From Thozetella sp. PMI_491 (lineage: Eukaryota; Ascomycota; Sordariomycetes; Chaetosphaeriales; Chaetosphaeriaceae): a stretch of 64,000 nucleotides of DNA. Both the position numbers and the translations under genes were made by a program. Of the stretch, positions 61,543 through 64,000 are shown one piece after another. The stretch is taken from positions 248,001 to 312,000 of the forward strand of contig MU270058.1 of NCBI GenBank assembly GCA_021432635.1, read 5' to 3'. Within the stretch, counting starts at the first letter, position 1, and the number at the start of each line of letters is the position of its first letter. Under the pieces are notes generated by a model. That model was not told the origin of the DNA and made no database searches. It saw nothing but the letters and a program-made list of their open reading frames with translations.

Positions 61543-63000
61543 TGCTAGTGTACATAATTGGGTTCACAGTTGGATGGATCTACGTAGTATGGTTAGTGGA
61601 GCTAGGTGTGCAATAGAATGGAAACCCGGAAGACGAAAAGAAAAATTAAGAAATTGAGCAGGGCAAGCCATTGTGCAGATTGTTGAGTGGCTGTGCAAGG
61701 AGGCACTGGCTGCCTTACAGCTGTTATAAGAGCGCCTCGCTCTGTATTGAGAGCCGCTTAATTAGCGCGAAGCTCCCCAAAGGGGGGGGTAGGGGGGGGG
61801 GTAGGAGGCACGAGGGATAATGCAAGCCAGGCCAGCCGCATTCTTGCCCATTCCCTGGGTAGGGTGAATGGCTCAAACATGCACCTAGGAGTTACATATC
61901 AAATCTATGTCCTTTTCATGACGGCCCAACAGTACCAAGACATGAATTTATATTCAGCGTTGATACAAGGCTCGATGTAAACCATTCGTTACTCGAGGAG
62001 ACGAATGCTGATTGGGATAGAGTCGGCGTGAATAAACTCTGCAATACTGACTATTCCGCCTTGAAGCCGCCCGGAGAGCGGTTTAGGCCAAATTCGTCCT
62101 CGGGGTGAATGTGTACTCGCGGCGAGAGACCAGAATATTTATCTCGCAAGCTCCGCAGCTCACTGGCGGACCTACGGGATAGAGGTTTGCCTCCATTACT
62201 TATATGCAGGACTTTCTGTCATAGAAGCCTTAAGAGCTAAGAGAAAATACTCGCCGGGTCTAATGGTTAAATTTCTTTTTATTTCTCTCACTAGATAATT
62301 AGTTAGCCTACGTGGTCTACTAGTTTGGACTGTAAGGCGGCCTTATCCCTCCATGGACAACTTACCTGGCTGATCTAAGAAATTGGTGGTAGTATTGTTG
62401 GCCGAGAAAGGATTGAAGTGCCTAGCTTAGCAACCTATGTGGAAAACCATGTTAGAATGTCGACACGATGTTCCTTGGGGCCATGACACATTCTCTCGGC
62501 ACTCCTCCGGTATCAAATTCGGTGGATACTCGGAGGCTCCGTCGGCCTGTTGCCCTATCCGTCCCGACCCGCCTCGGCGCATCCGACCCGCTAAGCCTCC
62601 AAGGGGTCTAATATTTGAAAATCACGAAAATTATTTGATCCGAAAAATGTCGTGGCGAGTATTTGTCTGCTAGTGATGAGGCTGAGCAACATTTTGTAAA
62701 CTGATGAACGGCGGCAAGAAGGCCGCAAAAGACAGCACGACTAGAAGAAACGATAGCGGCTTCTTAACTCGACAACGCCGGATGACGACAGATAGATACA
62801 TCGTGGTCATGAGCCTTAGTGAGACTATCTAATGCAACTCCTCGGGAGTCCTAACTAGTCGCCGCGGTGATCTAAAGCCCCACTGATAAGATGTATTCGG
62901 CGGGGGGCAAAGCTTGGTCGGTACTAGGCTAGGAGTAGTATCTATTATATCACAAGCTTGCTGTTGGGTATAAATTTGCTGTCCCGTACCGAGCCACTCG
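61543..63000. other. AT-rich intergenic region, no gene seen
   Basis: 1.5 kb upstream of both flanking genes (divergent arrangement). Contains G tracts near 61.8 kb; otherwise only short frames. Confidence 0.4.
61782..61801. repeat. G8-TA-G10 tract
   Basis: Eight G, then TA, then ten G on the plus strand, about 240 bases upstream of the ankyrin gene's start codon. Capable of forming a G-quadruplex. Confidence 0.85.
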
Positions 63001-64000
63001 ATGTGCTCCCTGCAGCTAGAGTTGGGTTGGTCGTCTCATCTACCGTGGTTCCAACTGCCGAACTGCATGATGCCTTCCTTCAACCGCCTTGTCAAGGCAT
63101 CCATCTCACTTGGATCACTGAAGTCAGGCCTCCCGGACTCTATCTCTATTACCGACTCGAACGGAGTCCAATTGCTTGGATACTTCTCCGGTTGGACCTC
63201 TCAGCTTTCAGTCCAGACAAGCGACTGCCACCAGCTCCCCGAAGCCACCTTCATCACGCCCCTGACCGTCTTCTCGCCCCCCGAGGGCCTGGTTACTTGT
63301 GATTGGGTCCAACAGGAAGTGCAGGCGTATTTTACTGAAGATGACGTCTTAGAGGACTCATTCCTTCAAGGTGGAACAGCGTTGATCATGCCAAGTTGCG
63401 CAGAATGTTAATTGAATCTTGTAGCTATCTATCTACAAGGCGCGAGCTCCTTCTCGGAGGACCTCCTTTCATGCCTAGGCGCCAAGTATGGCACTGAATT
63501 GCTCCTTGGAGGGCAAGCCACGGGACAAACGTTTGCCGCCACTGCATTTAACCCTCGCGGTGACGGGTATCAGGACACTGGCGTCTCGTCCGCCGGGGCA
63601 GGTGCCGCGACAGCCGCGTATGACTGGGTGGATGTCTCCATTTGCACCGACACCGGTGGTAGCATCCGCATTCCTGCCTCTAAAGCCGGCGTGTTCGCCC
63701 TTCGACCTAGCTTTGGTGCACTGTCGAATGAGGGAGTCATGCTCGAAGGCGAGTACTTCGATGCAGTTGGTTATCACACTCGCTCCCCGTACACACTGCA
63801 GAGCTTTGGTAAGACCTGGCTCGCGGACTCGAACCTTACTACGAACTACACAAAGTATCCCAAAAAGATCATTGTCCCTAGCAATCTCTTTCCGGTTAGC
63901 AACAAGGCCAGCCAGGCCGTGTATGCGGACTGGATTGCCAAGCTTGCGACGCATCTGAACGCCACGATCGAGACAAAGTCCATTGGCGACTACTGGAACG
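63001..64000 (+). pseudogene. amidase-family gene lacking its middle part; runs off the window
   Basis: An exon ending 63370 (SFLQ) and one starting 63425 join in frame through a 54-base intron (GTGGAA ... TTGTAG), giving SFLQAIYLQGASSFSEDLL. The N-terminal part (TPLTVFSPPEGLVT, YFTEDDVLEDSFLQ) and the later part (FNPRGDGYQD, TDTGGSIRIPASKAGVFALR; nucleophile Ser codon 63661) belong to a fungal secreted-type amidase-signature family. In that family roughly 180 residues, including the catalytic Lys in a VAVKD motif, lie between LLLGGQ and FNPRGD; here they are absent, in frame. The loop normally rich in Ser (SSSSSGSG) reads GVSSAGAG. So it is probably inactive as an amidase, unless it is a divergent subfamily. 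The start (ATG 63001) is uncertain, and the C-terminus lies beyond the window. Confidence 0.6.

Overview
This is nuclear DNA of a filamentous ascomycete (Pezizomycotina, probably a Sordariomycete). The evidence is short introns of about 50-200 bp with GTRNGT donors and CTAAC/CTGAC-like branch sites, together with fungal families: GH55 glucanase, FSH1 hydrolase, a Zn2Cys6 regulator, a fungal rhodopsin-domain membrane protein, CorA-like and NACHT/ankyrin/WD40 proteins. I rebuilt 20 split or single-exon genes by hand. Every junction quoted was checked for reading frame. Two assembly gaps (24471-24580 and 44052-44834) are present, and several long G/C homopolymers look like assembly weak points.

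Region 1 (1-12.4 kb): an SR-rich RNPS1-like splicing factor, a small coiled-coil protein, a secreted GH55 beta-1,3-glucanase and a small GPI-anchored wall protein, separated by long gene-free stretches. Region 2 (12.4-16.6 kb): GC-rich, no recognised gene, simple repeats only.

Region 3 (16.6-42.2 kb): a housekeeping block. The divergent pair pop7 (RNase P/MRP) and rav2 (V-ATPase assembly) is followed by a second divergent pair, a NIPSNAP protein and atp18 (ATP synthase subunit j). Then come an FSH1-type hydrolase, the proteasome subunit rpn5, an NTF2/SnoaL-like protein, an APH-family kinase carrying one in-frame stop, a giant (about 1838 aa) CorA-like protein, a methyltransferase, a GH47 mannosidase with a GC-AG intron, and a short-chain dehydrogenase.

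Region 4 (42-64 kb): more accessory in character, with AT-rich spacers. It carries a NACHT-ankyrin-WD40 NOD-like receptor whose near-identical WD40 units break the assembly, a rhodopsin-domain membrane protein, a class-II tRNA-like sequence, and a small metabolic-looking group (short-chain dehydrogenase / Zn2Cys6 regulator / beta-lactamase-fold hydrolase). It ends with a second immunity-like ankyrin protein and an amidase-family gene that lacks its Lys-bearing middle part and runs off the window.

The most distinctive content is the pair of immunity-type repeat proteins. One is a receptor combining ankyrin and WD40 arrays; the other is an ankyrin protein with a NOD-like-receptor-style N-terminal helical domain but no NTPase.
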